This document shows positions 29,929 through 39,168 of a stretch of DNA of 64,000 nt, one piece after another (within the stretch, counting starts at the first letter, position 1; every line of letters starts with the position of its first letter). A model generated the notes under the pieces. That model did no database searches and was not told the DNA's origin. It was given only the letters and a program-made list of their open reading frames with translations. The position numbers were made by a program, and so were the translations under genes. Source of the DNA: Pseudomonas triticifolii (lineage in GTDB: Bacteria; Pseudomonadota; Gammaproteobacteria; Pseudomonadales; Pseudomonadaceae). The stretch spans positions 62,001 to 126,000 of the forward strand of contig NZ_JACONV010000005.1 of assembly GCF_014358015.1 (NCBI RefSeq), written 5' to 3'.

Positions 29929-29952
29929 AGTGGGAGGACGGGCCCTCCCACT
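29929..29952. terminator. Hairpin between convergent ABC exporter and ppnP genes
   Basis: AGTGGGAGG-ACGGGC-CCTCCCACT, a 9-bp perfect stem between two stop codons. There is no clear T run on either strand, so it may work bidirectionally and weakly. Confidence 0.5.
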
Positions 29953-29960
29953 TGAGCCTG

Positions 29961-30242
29961 TCAGCGGTACTCGCACAGGTAAGCGGTGTCGACGCTGACC
30001 TTGAGCTGGAACTTGCTGTTGGCCGGAACGTTGAACTGGCTGCCGGTAACGAAAGTTTCCCAGTCGGTGCTGTCGGGAAGCTTCACGCTCAGTTCGCCGG
30101 AGATCACATGCATGACTTCACGCTGGGCTGTACCGAATTCGTACTCGCCCGCCGCCATTACACCGATCGTTGCCTGTCCCTCAGCCTGGCTGAAAGCGAT
30201 GGATTTGACGGTGCCGTCGAAGTATTCGTTAACCTTGAACAT
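29961..30242 (-). CDS. ppnP: Pyrimidine/purine nucleoside phosphorylase PpnP
   Basis: Cupin-fold protein of 93 aa (formerly DUF1255/YaiE). It catalyses phosphorolysis of several nucleosides to the base and ribose-1-phosphate. The family pattern is complete: [11 protein letters not shown] near the start, [20 protein letters not shown] and [10 protein letters not shown] in the middle, [13 protein letters not shown] near the end. Length is exactly that of the family. The start has GGAATCG upstream. Monocistronic by position. Confidence 0.93.
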   Translation of the reverse strand: MFKVNEYFDGTVKSIAFSQAEGQATIGVMAAGEYEFGTAQREVMHVISGELSVKLPDSTDWETFVTGSQFNVPANSKFQLKVSVDTAYLCEYR

Positions 30243-30343
30243 GGGCGATTCCTTGTGAAAGGGTCAAAAAGGGTTGGCCAGTATGCCCAACGCAGGAAAT
30301 CCCGTCACCTGATTGAAACGCCCTGTGCGAGAGCGCTCCGACA

Positions 30344-30886
30344 TCAGTTGGTCAGGATCAGCGGCAACAGTCTGGCAGTATTGCGCGCGTCCACCAGCGC
30401 GCGGTGTTGCTGTCCCGTGAATTGCATGCCCGCCAGTTGCAAAGCGCTATTGAGGCCAAGCGGTCGTTGTAATTGGCGCGCCTGCGCAAAACGTTGTTTC
30501 AGATTGACGTAGGGCATGTCCGACAGGGCGCTGGTGATCTCGTGCCGTCGCCATTCCTCCTCCAGTTGCTGGCGGTCGTAGTCGCCCCAGCTTGCCCAGC
30601 CGACGACCCTGGCCCGGTGATGGCTCAGCCAGCGTTCAAACATCGGCCACACAGCCGTAATAGGCGCGGCACTGTCGATGTTCGCCTGGCTGATGTGGGT
30701 CAGCTCCCGGCAGAAGTGGGTCAGCAACGGCCTGCGCGCCGGGCGGACGAAGCGCTCGAAGTGATCGAGTTCGCGTCCGTCCTGATTGACCAGCGTCGCG
30801 CCTATCTCGATGACTTCCATTTCTGCGACCGGCCATCCTCCCTCTTCGGTGGTAGCCTCCAGGTCAATCACCAGCCAATGCGGCAT
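30344..30886 (-). CDS. 3'-5' exonuclease, DEDD superfamily (ERI1/DnaQ-like)
   Basis: Exonuclease-fold protein of 180 aa. The ExoI motif DLEAT is at residues 8-12 and an acidic VIEIGATLV (about 25-33) follows. ExoII lies in VVGWASWGDYDRQQL and ExoIII in HRALVDARNTARLL, with the His five residues before the Asp (DEDDh type). It resembles the KapD/ERI1-like subgroup that trims RNA ends; the true substrate is unknown. ATG 30886 (MPHWLVIDLEATT) is the natural start with GGGAG upstream; the open frame to 31285 upstream does not fit the family. Confidence 0.85.
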   Translation of the reverse strand: MPHWLVIDLEATTEEGGWPVAEMEVIEIGATLVNQDGRELDHFERFVRPARRPLLTHFCRELTHISQANIDSAAPITAVWPMFERWLSHHRARVVGWASWGDYDRQQLEEEWRRHEITSALSDMPYVNLKQRFAQARQLQRPLGLNSALQLAGMQFTGQQHRALVDARNTARLLPLILTN

Positions 30887-31142
30887 CGTCAAGCTCCCAT
30901 CCAGTATTGATCCATTGAGCGTAGCCACATTCAGCCGGAGATGCCCGCCGGGGCAGTCCTCATTTCCAGCCACTGACCAACCCTTACATCGACACTGAAA
31001 TCCGGTATTGGTGCCTTGTATCAAGGGTGTGCAACGCGCGATCTGCATGTTCAGGCTGAATCGATACTTGCCCGCTTCAAACGGCAGTTGTTTAAACCTT
31101 CGAAACCGCATAACTTGTGGGGTTTTATTCGATATCGTTCTT

Positions 31143-31970
31143 ATGATGAAACCTGCAGTGGTAATTGATGGCGTGACACGTAGAGCGGCGCTTGGACTTT
31201 TTCTGGTGACTTCCCTGCTCATGGCCACACAGGCCGCAGCGGCGCAGATCGTGCGTGTCGCTGCTGTGCATTTCCCTCCATACATGGTGCGTCCGGAACG
31301 AGGTGAAGACGCAGGGCTGCTGCCGATGCTGGTGACGGCGCTGAATGCAGAGCAAGACGATTACAACTTCATCATGGTGCCCACCTCCGTGCCGCGCCGG
31401 TTCCGCGATTTCTCCGAAGGCCGTTTCGATATCGCGATTTTCGAAAATCCTGAATGGGGCTGGAAGTCCATCGCTCATCAAACGGTGGACCTGGGTCTTG
31501 AGGACGCCGAGGTGTATGTGGCCATGCGGGTTGAAGGGCGCGGTCAGGAGTATTTCGACAACCTGTCAGGTAAGCGTCTGGCGATTTTCAGCGGGTATCA
31601 CTACGGCTTTGCCAACTTCAATGCCGATCAGAAATACCTGAGCGAGCATTTCAACGTCACATCCACGTATTCACACGACAGCAACTTGCTGATGGTGACG
31701 CGTGGACGAGCAGATATCGCACCTGTTACCCGCTCGTACCTGATTGATTTCATGGCGCACAACAAGGATGAAGCCTCCAAACTGCTGGTGTCGGATCGTG
31801 TAGACCAGATCTACCGACAGTACGCACTGGTGCGACCTGGAGCTGCTATCAGCGCCGCCCGGTTCAATTCGTTGTTTCAACAGTTGCGTAGCGGCGGGCA
31901 ATTGGCGGCCATCTTCCAGCCGCTGCATATCAAGGTTTTAGATATGAATAACGTAGAGGCGGCGCACTGA
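31143..31970 (+). CDS. Periplasmic substrate-binding protein, SBP_bac_3-like
   Basis: Secreted protein of 275 aa. A signal peptide with a basic start and hydrophobic core (RRAALGLFLVTSLLMATQ, cleavage likely after AAA near residue 35) precedes a mature part with the type 3 solute-binding fold (RVAAVHFPPYMVRPE, GLLPMLVTALNAEQ, FDIAIFENPEWGW). Many Pseudomonas proteins of this kind stand alone without ABC permease genes, as here, so it may be an orphan binding or sensing protein. The start is ATG 31143; ATG 31146 is equally likely. It is divergent from the exonuclease gene. Confidence 0.8.
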   Translation: MMKPAVVIDGVTRRAALGLFLVTSLLMATQAAAAQIVRVAAVHFPPYMVRPERGEDAGLLPMLVTALNAEQDDYNFIMVPTSVPRRFRDFSEGRFDIAIFENPEWGWKSIAHQTVDLGLEDAEVYVAMRVEGRGQEYFDNLSGKRLAIFSGYHYGFANFNADQKYLSEHFNVTSTYSHDSNLLMVTRGRADIAPVTRSYLIDFMAHNKDEASKLLVSDRVDQIYRQYALVRPGAAISAARFNSLFQQLRSGGQLAAIFQPLHIKVLDMNNVEAAH

Positions 31971-31987
31971 GGCCATGTGTAGAGGGG

Positions 31988-32014
31988 GGATGACAGATAC
32001 ACGGTCTGTCATCC
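31988..32014. terminator. Hairpin between converging genes
   Basis: GGATGACAGA / TCTGTCATCC, a perfect 10-bp stem with a 7-nt loop, between the binding-protein stop and the stop of the 32023 gene. No T run is present. Confidence 0.45.
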
Positions 32015-32022
32015 GGGCAACT

Positions 32023-32190
32023 TCAGCGGTCCTTGGCTTCCTTGGCATCCATTTCAGCATTGCGCTCATGGACGCGCTTGAGTTGTTCTTCGGTCAAAGG
32101 CACCTTCTTTGCTGTGTCGCGCAGCATCATCAGGCCACCGACGATCGAGCCGATTGCGACCAACAGGATTAACCAGGCATACCAGGGCAT
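32023..32190 (-). CDS. DUF2897-type small membrane protein, 55 aa
   Basis: Reads MPWYAWLILLVAIGSIVGGL followed by MMLRDTAKKVPLTEEQLKRV and a charged end with HERNAEMDAKEAKDR. One N-terminal membrane helix (residues 5-22) and a short helical cytoplasmic tail match the DUF2897 family found in gammaproteobacteria. Start ATG at 32190 has AGGAG upstream (CTCCTT on the plus strand). Function unknown. Coding is supported by the clean start and the fit to the family length. Confidence 0.75.
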   Translation of the reverse strand: MPWYAWLILLVAIGSIVGGLMMLRDTAKKVPLTEEQLKRVHERNAEMDAKEAKDR

Positions 32191-32263
32191 AACGCTCTCC
32201 TTCTTGTGATACCGGTTTGAGCGCTGAGGCCGCTCAATGGTTCAAGTGTAAGCGTCATGCAGA

Positions 32264-32292
32264 GGCCGCGCGCGATCAAATCGCGTGCGGCC
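32264..32292 (-). terminator. GC-rich hairpin downstream of eat
   Basis: GGCCGCGCGCGAT-CAA-ATCGCGTGCGGCC, a 13-bp stem with one mismatch, 25 nt after the eat stop. There is no T run, so termination is uncertain. Confidence 0.4.
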
Positions 32293-32316
32293 GCAGGGTT
32301 GCGCGCAGGGACGTCG

Positions 32317-33681
32317 TCAGAGGCCGGTCAGCATGGCGTCGGCAGGCGCATCGGCACGGGATTTGGCGGTCAGGCTGAAGTAGATGAAACCGATTGCCAT
32401 CAGCCCCAGGAAGATCAGGCCGATCAGCATGTTGAACCACGCCATCGCGATCAGGCAGACCACCGCCAGTGCCAGGGCAATGCCAGGCACGATCGGATAG
32501 CCGGGAGCACGGAACGAACGTTCCAGCAGCGGCTCGGTTTTGCGCAGCTTGAAGAGGCTGAGCATGCTCATGATGTACATCACGATGGCGCCGAAGACCG
32601 CCATGGTGATCATCGCCGCGGTCAGCGTCATGCCGCTCAGGTTGATCAGCCCGTCGCTGTAGATGGCTGCAATGCCGATCAGACCGCCTGCAATGATTGC
32701 CCGGTGAGGCGTCTGGAAGCGAGACAGTTTGGCCAGCGAAGCCGGCAGATACCCGGCGCGTGCCAGGGCGAAGAACTGACGCGAGTAGCCGAGGATGATC
32801 CCGTGAAAGCTGGCGACCAGGCCGAACAGACCAATCCACACCAGCATATGCAGCCAGCCGGAACTGTCACCGACCACCGCTTTCATCGCCTGCGGCAGCG
32901 GGTCATTGATGTTGGACAGGGTGCGCCAGTCACCCACGCCACCGGCGAACAGCATCACACCCAGCGCCAGTACCACCAGGGTCAGGATACCGCTGATGTA
33001 GGCTTTGGGAATGGTACGTTTCGGATCTTTCGCCTCCTCTGCCGCCATGGCCGCGCCTTCGATGGCCAGGAAGAACCAGATGGCGAACGGGATCGCTGCG
33101 AACATGCCTGCGATGGCTTCAGGACCGAACGTCTGGGAGCCTGCCCAGCCATTGAGGGCGAAATTGCTGAAGCTGAACGCTGGCGCGACCACGCCCATGA
33201 ACACCAGCAGTTCGGCGACGGCCAGAATGCACACCACCAGCTCGAAGGTCGCCGCCAGCTTCACGCCCATGATGTTGAGGGCCATGAACACGATGTAGGC
33301 ACCGACGGCTGCATGTTTGGGGTCGAGCGTTGGAAACTGCACATTAAGGTAGGCGCCGATCGCCAGAGCGATGGCCGGTGGCGCGAACACGAACTCGATC
33401 AGCGTCGCCATGCCGGCGATCAGGCCACCTTTTTCTCCGAAGGCACGACGGCTGTAGGCAAACGGGCCGCCCGCGTGGGGAATGGCAGTGGTCAGCTCAG
33501 TGAAACTGAAGATGAAGCAGGTGTACATCGTCGCGACCATCAGCGCTGTTACCAGAAACCCCAAGGTACCGGCCACGCCCCAGCCGTAGCTCCAGCCGAA
33601 GTATTCGCCGGAAATCACCAGACCGACGGCAATCCCCCATAAGTGCAGCGTGCCTAGCGTTGGCTTGAGTTGAGTACTCAT
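32317..33681 (-). CDS. eat: Ethanolamine permease
   Basis: Amino-acid/polyamine (APC) superfamily transporter of 454 aa with about twelve helices. The N-terminus TLHLWGIAVGLVISGEYFGW and the segment AFGEKGGLIAGMATLIEFVF are characteristic of the Eat ethanolamine permease group. The ATG at 33681 has AGGGAG upstream; a longer frame to 33837 is rejected. The genes for ethanolamine ammonia-lyase (eutBC), often next to eat, are not in this window. A sigma-54-type promoter lies about 45 nt upstream, fitting use of ethanolamine as a nitrogen source. Confidence 0.88.
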   Translation of the reverse strand: MSTQLKPTLGTLHLWGIAVGLVISGEYFGWSYGWGVAGTLGFLVTALMVATMYTCFIFSFTELTTAIPHAGGPFAYSRRAFGEKGGLIAGMATLIEFVFAPPAIALAIGAYLNVQFPTLDPKHAAVGAYIVFMALNIMGVKLAATFELVVCILAVAELLVFMGVVAPAFSFSNFALNGWAGSQTFGPEAIAGMFAAIPFAIWFFLAIEGAAMAAEEAKDPKRTIPKAYISGILTLVVLALGVMLFAGGVGDWRTLSNINDPLPQAMKAVVGDSSGWLHMLVWIGLFGLVASFHGIILGYSRQFFALARAGYLPASLAKLSRFQTPHRAIIAGGLIGIAAIYSDGLINLSGMTLTAAMITMAVFGAIVMYIMSMLSLFKLRKTEPLLERSFRAPGYPIVPGIALALAVVCLIAMAWFNMLIGLIFLGLMAIGFIYFSLTAKSRADAPADAMLTGL

Positions 33682-33722
33682 TGTTATCTCCCTGAGGTTC
33701 AAAAACTGTCGAAATATCTTGT

Positions 33723-33738
33723 TGCAGACCCCGTGCCA
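33723..33738 (-). promoter_or_regulatory. Sigma-54 (RpoN) -24/-12 promoter of eat
   Basis: Minus strand TGGCACG-GGGT-CTGCA matches the RpoN consensus TGGCACG-N4-TTGCA with one mismatch and correct spacing. The predicted start is about 30 nt before the eat ATG. EatR, a sigma-54-dependent regulator of ethanolamine catabolism, is described in P. aeruginosa, which supports the call. Confidence 0.65.
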
Positions 33739-33955
33739 GTGCACGACCAACCGTCGTATTGCTTCAAAAGAGGTCGTTTGCAGAACGTATAAGTGAATCG
33801 ATTCACTTGGGTGTGCGGCTTTGGTGCGCGCAGGCATCGCCGTGTTCGCTGCAAGTGCAGGGGAGGGATGACGGTAAATACCGATCTATGGGTCCCGTGC
33901 GTCCTCGGGTTCGGCTACAATGCGCGCCGATTTCGACTTACCTGAGAACCCGCTC

Positions 33956-34654
33956 ATGTCCGCCTGCCAGACTCCTGTCATCGTCGCCCTGGATTACCCG
34001 ACCCGTGAAGCCGCACTGCGCCTGGCTGATCAGCTCGATCCCACGCTGTGCCGGGTCAAGGTCGGCAAGGAGCTGTTCACCAGCTGTGCATCGGACATCG
34101 TCGAAACCCTGCGAGATAAGGGTTTTGAAGTGTTTCTCGATCTCAAATTCCACGACATTCCCAACACCACCGCCATGGCAGTGAAAGCTGCTGCAGAGAT
34201 GGGCGTATGGATGGTCAACGTTCACTGCTCGGGAGGCCTGCGCATGATGGCAGCCTGCCGCGAAGTGCTGGATCAACGCACTGGCCCGCAACCTTTGCTG
34301 ATCGGCGTTACCGTGCTGACCAGCATGGAGCGAGAGGATCTGGCAGGTATCGGTCTGGATATCGATCCGCAGGTGCAGGTACTGCGTCTCGCGGCACTGG
34401 CGCAGAAAGCGGGCATGGACGGTCTGGTGTGTTCGGCGCTTGAAGCACAAGCCTTGAAGGCGGCTCACCCGTCACTGCAATTGGTCACCCCCGGCATTCG
34501 TCCAGCTGGCAGCGCGCAGGACGACCAACGTCGCATCCTGACCCCGCGTCAGGCGCTGGACGCAGGTTCGGACTACCTCGTTATCGGCCGCCCGATCAGC
34601 CAGGCGGCTGACCCGGCCAAGGCACTGGCGGCGGTAGTTGCCGAGCTGGCGTAA
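33956..34654 (+). CDS. pyrF: Orotidine 5'-phosphate decarboxylase PyrF
   Basis: Last step of UMP synthesis, 232 aa, TIM-barrel. Catalytic [10 protein letters not shown] carries the Lys and Asp residues of the active site. Phosphate-binding loops are VTPGIRPAG and [11 protein letters not shown]. The ATG at 33956 ([13 protein letters not shown]) is the family N-terminus. It is divergent from eat, with a 274-bp spacer that also holds the eat promoter. Confidence 0.96.
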   Translation: MSACQTPVIVALDYPTREAALRLADQLDPTLCRVKVGKELFTSCASDIVETLRDKGFEVFLDLKFHDIPNTTAMAVKAAAEMGVWMVNVHCSGGLRMMAACREVLDQRTGPQPLLIGVTVLTSMEREDLAGIGLDIDPQVQVLRLAALAQKAGMDGLVCSALEAQALKAAHPSLQLVTPGIRPAGSAQDDQRRILTPRQALDAGSDYLVIGRPISQAADPAKALAAVVAELA

Positions 34655-34764
34655 CGGGCGGGCGTGACTGACGGTCATCAGCCTGCTTGCGAAGGCGATG
34701 TGTTAGTGATGTTTCAGTGAGGTAGCCCCAGGCGCTCAGCGCCCAGGGCGTGATGCCAACGAAG

Positions 34765-34812
34765 CACGTTGGCATGGTCACACGTTGGTATGGCTACACG
34801 TTGGTATGGTTA
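34765..34812. repeat. Three tandem 16-bp direct repeats
   Basis: CACGTTGGCATGGTCA, CACGTTGGTATGGCTA and CACGTTGGTATGGTTA follow each other without gap, differing at three positions. The first copy also forms a hairpin with the upstream GCCAAC (GCCAAC...GTTGGC). They lie between the convergent pyrF and oxidoreductase genes, so a role in termination or mere replication slippage is possible. Confidence 0.85.
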
Positions 34813-34828
34813 TCTGGTTGCGGTGACT

Positions 34829-35839
34829 TCAATCCACTTTCAGCATCAGCTTGCCGAAGTTTTCGCCGCTGAACAGTTTGAGCAGGGTTTCGTGGAAGGT
34901 CTCAAGGCCTTCCACGATGTGTTCCTTGCTCTTGATCTTGCCTTCCTTGACCCAGCCTGCCAGTTCCTTGCCGGCCTCGCCAAAGCGAGCAGCATGGTCC
35001 AGAACCACGAAGCCTTCCATCCGCGCACGGTTCACCAGCAAGGACAGGTAGTTGGCCGGCCCTTTGACCGCAGTGGTGCTGTTGTACTGGCTGATCGCGC
35101 CACAAATCACCACCCGGGCGCCCACGGCCAGTTGGCTGAGCACGGCATCCAGAATGTCGCCACCGACATTATCAAAGTACACATTTACGCCATCCGGGCA
35201 TTCGCGCTTCAATGCCTTGTGAATGTCGTTCTCGGCCTTGTAGTCGATGGCCGCATCAAATCCGAGCTCTTCAGTCAGCAGATTGCATTTTTCCTTGCCG
35301 CCGGCGATCCCGACTACGCGGCACCCTTTGAGCTTGGCGATTTGTCCGGCAATGCTGCCCACGGCACCGGCTGCACCGGAAATCACCACGGTGTCGCCGC
35401 TTTTTGGCAGGCCAACATCCAGCAGCGCGAAATACGCCGTCATGCCCGTCATGCCCAGCGCCGAAAGATACAGCGGCAGCGGGGCGAGGCTGGTGTCGAC
35501 CTTGTAGAACCCCTTGGGTTCGCCGATGAAGTAATCCTGAACACCAATGGCGCCTTGTACGTGATCACCCTTGGCGAATTTCGGGTTTTTCGACTCGATG
35601 ACTTCACCCACACCCAGCGCGCGCATCACTTCTCCAAGCTGCACAGGCGGGATGTAGGACTTGCCCTCATTCATCCAGCCACGCATGGCTGGGTCCAGCG
35701 ACAGGTACTTGTTTCTGAGCAGAATCTGACCCTCTGCCAAGGCCGGGACAGGCACTTCCTGATAGGTGAAATCATCACGGCGCACAGCCCCGGAAGGGCG
35801 TTTGGCGAGCAGGAACTGGCGATTGGTCTGGTCTGTCAT
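34829..35839 (-). CDS. NADP-dependent MDR oxidoreductase (leukotriene B4 dehydrogenase / CurA-like)
   Basis: Zinc-free medium-chain reductase of 336 aa. The N-terminal GroES-like domain has YLSLDPAMRGWMNEGKSYIP (about 50-69), typical of prostaglandin/curcumin reductase relatives. The Rossmann domain has SGAAGAVGSIAGQIAKLKG with the NADPH loop. Further motifs YFDNVGGDILDAVL and GAISQYN match the family. The reaction is probably reduction of alpha,beta-unsaturated ketones; the natural substrate is unknown. ATG 35839 fits the family start; the in-frame extension to 36088 is not plausible. Confidence 0.88.
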   Translation of the reverse strand: MTDQTNRQFLLAKRPSGAVRRDDFTYQEVPVPALAEGQILLRNKYLSLDPAMRGWMNEGKSYIPPVQLGEVMRALGVGEVIESKNPKFAKGDHVQGAIGVQDYFIGEPKGFYKVDTSLAPLPLYLSALGMTGMTAYFALLDVGLPKSGDTVVISGAAGAVGSIAGQIAKLKGCRVVGIAGGKEKCNLLTEELGFDAAIDYKAENDIHKALKRECPDGVNVYFDNVGGDILDAVLSQLAVGARVVICGAISQYNSTTAVKGPANYLSLLVNRARMEGFVVLDHAARFGEAGKELAGWVKEGKIKSKEHIVEGLETFHETLLKLFSGENFGKLMLKVD

Positions 35840-36065
35840 AGCTGGGTCTCCTGAAAGATTAAAAAGTGATTCAAGCCCCGGACGATAGCTGAGGCAAGCG
35901 GCGGTCGTTGGGCGAATGCCATCTGATCCATATGCTTGATAGGAGTCCGTTCGGACGGCTGCGTTCAAATTGATACACATGCCCTCAGTGCCAAAGAACC
36001 CTGCGCCTTGAGTCGTCCCGCTCACTGCTCTACATTGGCCGTTCATTGAAGTACGGATCACAGGC

Positions 36066-37001
36066 ATGTCCTCCACGAATTCGAACACCCTTTACCCTCA
36101 GGTTCTGCGTACAGGCGACGCCGTCGCATTGGTGTCGCCTGCCGGGCCTGTGGATCCGCGCAAGATCGAATCGGCTGTCGAGGTCCTCAAAAGCTGGGGC
36201 CTGCGGCCGCGGGTCTATCCCCATGCACTGGGCAAGCATTCTTTCTATTCAGGCACGGACGAAGAGCGCCTTGCCGACCTCAATGCTGCGCTGGCCGATC
36301 CTGAAATCCGGGCTGTGATCTGCAGCCGGGGCGGCTATGGCATGCAGCGCATCGTTCAGCAGGTCGACATGGACGCTGTTCGCCGTGACCCGAAACTGGT
36401 CACCGGTTTTTCCGACATCACCGCCTTGCACGGCGCGCTTTGGAGTCATGCGCGGATGGCGAGTATTCACGGCCCGGTTGCAACCCAACTGGAGCGCGGC
36501 GGGCTGTTCGCCAGCGGCATGCGTCACGTATTGATGAGTACCGAGCCGGTTCTGCTCACATCAGACCCTGCTGCGCCGACGGCCAGCGTACGAACCCGCG
36601 GAACCGCGCAGGGTGTTCTGCTGGGCGGCAATCTCTGCATCCTCAGCACGTCGCTGGGTACGCCTTTCATGCCCGACCTCACTGGCGCAATTCTATTGCT
36701 AGAAGAGGTGGGTGAGGCCGCGTATCGGGTCGACCGTATGCTCACGCATCTGGGCAACTGCGGAATTCTTGAGCGTCTGGCAGGTATCGCGCTGGGCGAG
36801 TTCAGCCCGGCTGCCAACACCGGTGGAACCATCAGCCCTGCTCATGTCCTGGCAGAGCGCCTTGGCCATTTGGGTATTCCCGTGCTTGGCGGTTTACCGG
36901 TGGGCCATGGCGACGTCAACCAGGCGGTTCCACTGGGGACCCAAGCCGTTCTCGATGCAGAGGCGGGCACGCTGTTGGTGTCTTCGGCCTCCCGCGATTG
37001 A
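36066..37001 (+). CDS. LD-carboxypeptidase, peptidase family S66
   Basis: Murein tetrapeptide LD-carboxypeptidase of 311 aa that trims the terminal D-Ala during peptidoglycan recycling in the cytoplasm. The nucleophile Ser116 lies in TGFSDITALH. The catalytic Glu is in ILLLEEVGEAAYRVDRML and the His in PVGHGDVNQAVPLG near the C-terminus. RGGYGMQRI (about 89-97) is the substrate loop. No signal peptide, as expected. It is divergent from the oxidoreductase gene. Confidence 0.9.
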   Translation: MSSTNSNTLYPQVLRTGDAVALVSPAGPVDPRKIESAVEVLKSWGLRPRVYPHALGKHSFYSGTDEERLADLNAALADPEIRAVICSRGGYGMQRIVQQVDMDAVRRDPKLVTGFSDITALHGALWSHARMASIHGPVATQLERGGLFASGMRHVLMSTEPVLLTSDPAAPTASVRTRGTAQGVLLGGNLCILSTSLGTPFMPDLTGAILLLEEVGEAAYRVDRMLTHLGNCGILERLAGIALGEFSPAANTGGTISPAHVLAERLGHLGIPVLGGLPVGHGDVNQAVPLGTQAVLDAEAGTLLVSSASRD

Positions 37002-37178
37002 GGCGTTATCCTTCGACCATTCTGAAAGCGACCTTTACATAGCTCTTTGCCATTATTTCGACGCCAAAGACTTGTGCCCGGCTCTAGCCGTTGAGAATCT
37101 GCAAGACTGTTAGTGATCCAGTCATGTAGGCCACGCGAGGCGACGATGCCTTGCCTCTTCGATCAGGGGTCGAGCGCT

Positions 37179-39149
37179 ATGATTTCAGCTGTGCAACGCA
37201 GACTTGCCCATCTGGGCATGGCAAAAAAACTGGGCCTGGGTTTCGTCCTGGTGTTGCTGTTGACGGCTTGGGTCGCGTCCATCGGGGTGTGGTCGCTCAA
37301 GAACGTCGGGCTGCGTTTCGACGATCTGAAGCAGATGTCGTCGCTTAACAACGGCCTGCTCAACGTGCGTTTGCTTGAGCAGAACTATGCCCTGCACAGC
37401 AACCCCAAAACGGTCGAACAGCTGCATGCCGGTGTCGAGGAATTGCGCGCGCTGGCCGAGGCGGTCAAGGCCCGGTCGCCCGCCAACGAAGCGATGATGG
37501 GCCAAGTGCAGCAGGCGCTGGCGGCATACCGCAAATCTTTCGATCAGTTCGTGGACATCAGTCAGAGTAAGGATCTGGCCCTGGAAATGGCCAACTGGTC
37601 GGTGTCCAGCGTGGCCAATAATCTTGATGTGTTGCAGGCCGGTCTTGCCGATGATGGTACCTGGACGCTCAAGGATTCCCAGGGACAGCAGGGCGCAGAG
37701 TTCATCGAGCAAGCCAATAAGGTCAGTCAGGTGTCTCGCCTGATGTTGCAGGCCATGGACGAGGCCAGAGTCCGGCTGGACAAGAGCCGTCGCACCGCAT
37801 CAGGTGATGCCGCGAAAACCGGCACGATCGAGCAGGCTGATCAGGCCAGTGCGCTGGCCGAGGAGCTAAAAGGTCTGATCAAGGACGACGGCTACCTGAC
37901 GGTACTGGGTGAGGTCAGCACACACATCGTCAACTTCACCGAAAAACTTCGCGAATACACCGGTCTGCTGGCCACAGAAGCCGAGATTTCAGGCCAATTG
38001 GCCTCCAATGCACGGCAGGTAACGGACCTGGTGCAACAGGTCTATACCGCTGAAGATCAATCCATGCAGACCCAGATTGCCGACAGCACGCTGCAGATCA
38101 TTGGTTTCTCTGTGGTTGCGTTGCTGGTCGGGTTGCTTGCCGCGTGGTTGATCACCCGGCTGATCGTCGCGCCGTTGCGCACGGTGATCGGCTTTGCACA
38201 GCGTATCGCTGCCGGGGATCTGCGCAGCAGCGAGCCCGTTACCCGACGCGATGAAATCGGCCAATTGATGACGGCTATGCAGCAGATGGGCGCGGGTCTG
38301 AGCAGCATTGTCAGCGGGCTGCAATCGGGAATCGAGTTACTGTCCAGCTCGGCGCACTCATTGTCGGCTGTCACTGAGCAGACCAATCTGGAGGTCAACA
38401 GCCAGAAGCAAGAGACCGAACAGGTGGCAACGGCCATGAACCAGATGACGGCCACCGTCCATGACGTGGCGCGTAACGCCGAAGAGGCTGCGCTGGCGGC
38501 GCAAACGGCTGACGCCAAGGTCGGCAGCGGACAGACCATCGTGCGTCAGAGCCTGCAGCGTATCGAGCAATTGGCCAGTTCTTCGGCGTCCGCCAGTCAA
38601 AGCATTGAAAGCCTGAGCGCTGAAATCCAGAACATCGGTCAGGTGCTGGGCGTGATCAAAAGTGTTGCCGAACAGACCAACCTGTTGGCGCTGAACGCAG
38701 CCATCGAAGCTGCACGCGCCGGTGAACAGGGCCGCGGATTTGCGGTGGTGGCCGATGAGGTGCGTGCACTGGCCAAACGTACTCAGCAGTCCACTGAGGA
38801 AATCGAAACGCTGGTCACCAGCCTGCGCAACGGCGCGCAGTCCTCGGTTCTGCAGATTCAGAGCAGTGGCGAGCTGGTGAAGCTGGCCGTCAGCGATGCG
38901 CTGCAAACTGAGAGTGCATTGGGCAGTATTGCGGATGCGGTGTCGATGATTCAGCAGATGAATCAGCAGATTGCAGCTGCTGCCGAACAGCAAAGTTCGG
39001 TGGCCGAAGAAATCAATCGCAGCGTGACCAGCATTCGCGCCAGTGCCGATCAGTCGGCGCTGGCGATGCAGGGCAATACGGCATCGAGTATCGAACTGGC
39101 GTCACTGGGCAACGAGCTCAAGGGCATGGTTGGGCATTTCCGGCTCTGA
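37179..39149 (+). CDS. Methyl-accepting chemotaxis protein with a long helical periplasmic sensor domain (HBM-like)
   Basis: Chemoreceptor of 656 aa. A first membrane helix (about 17-35), an all-helical periplasmic domain of about 250 residues and a second helix ([20 protein letters not shown]) are followed by HAMP and the signalling domain. Its tip holds [20 protein letters not shown] and [20 protein letters not shown]. The sensor length and helical make-up fit the helical bimodular (HBM) class that binds organic acids in Pseudomonas; the ligand is not predictable. Start ATG 37179 is chosen because AGGGG precedes it; ATG 37146 has a GAGG site and would add 11 residues. The C-terminus lacks a CheR-docking pentapeptide. 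Confidence 0.88.
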   Translation: MISAVQRRLAHLGMAKKLGLGFVLVLLLTAWVASIGVWSLKNVGLRFDDLKQMSSLNNGLLNVRLLEQNYALHSNPKTVEQLHAGVEELRALAEAVKARSPANEAMMGQVQQALAAYRKSFDQFVDISQSKDLALEMANWSVSSVANNLDVLQAGLADDGTWTLKDSQGQQGAEFIEQANKVSQVSRLMLQAMDEARVRLDKSRRTASGDAAKTGTIEQADQASALAEELKGLIKDDGYLTVLGEVSTHIVNFTEKLREYTGLLATEAEISGQLASNARQVTDLVQQVYTAEDQSMQTQIADSTLQIIGFSVVALLVGLLAAWLITRLIVAPLRTVIGFAQRIAAGDLRSSEPVTRRDEIGQLMTAMQQMGAGLSSIVSGLQSGIELLSSSAHSLSAVTEQTNLEVNSQKQETEQVATAMNQMTATVHDVARNAEEAALAAQTADAKVGSGQTIVRQSLQRIEQLASSSASASQSIESLSAEIQNIGQVLGVIKSVAEQTNLLALNAAIEAARAGEQGRGFAVVADEVRALAKRTQQSTEEIETLVTSLRNGAQSSVLQIQSSGELVKLAVSDALQTESALGSIADAVSMIQQMNQQIAAAAEQQSSVAEEINRSVTSIRASADQSALAMQGNTASSIELASLGNELKGMVGHFRL

Positions 39150-39168
39150 CATGCCTGCTTTGCTGTGC

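Noticed and set aside
32257-33642. Plus-strand open frame of 461 codons opposite eat
   Set aside because: The product is Gln/His/Asp-rich with no domain; eat on the other strand has full membrane topology and a promoter.
34769-35854. Plus-strand open frame of 361 codons opposite the MDR oxidoreductase
   Set aside because: No motifs or start signals; the reductase carries all family motifs on the minus strand.
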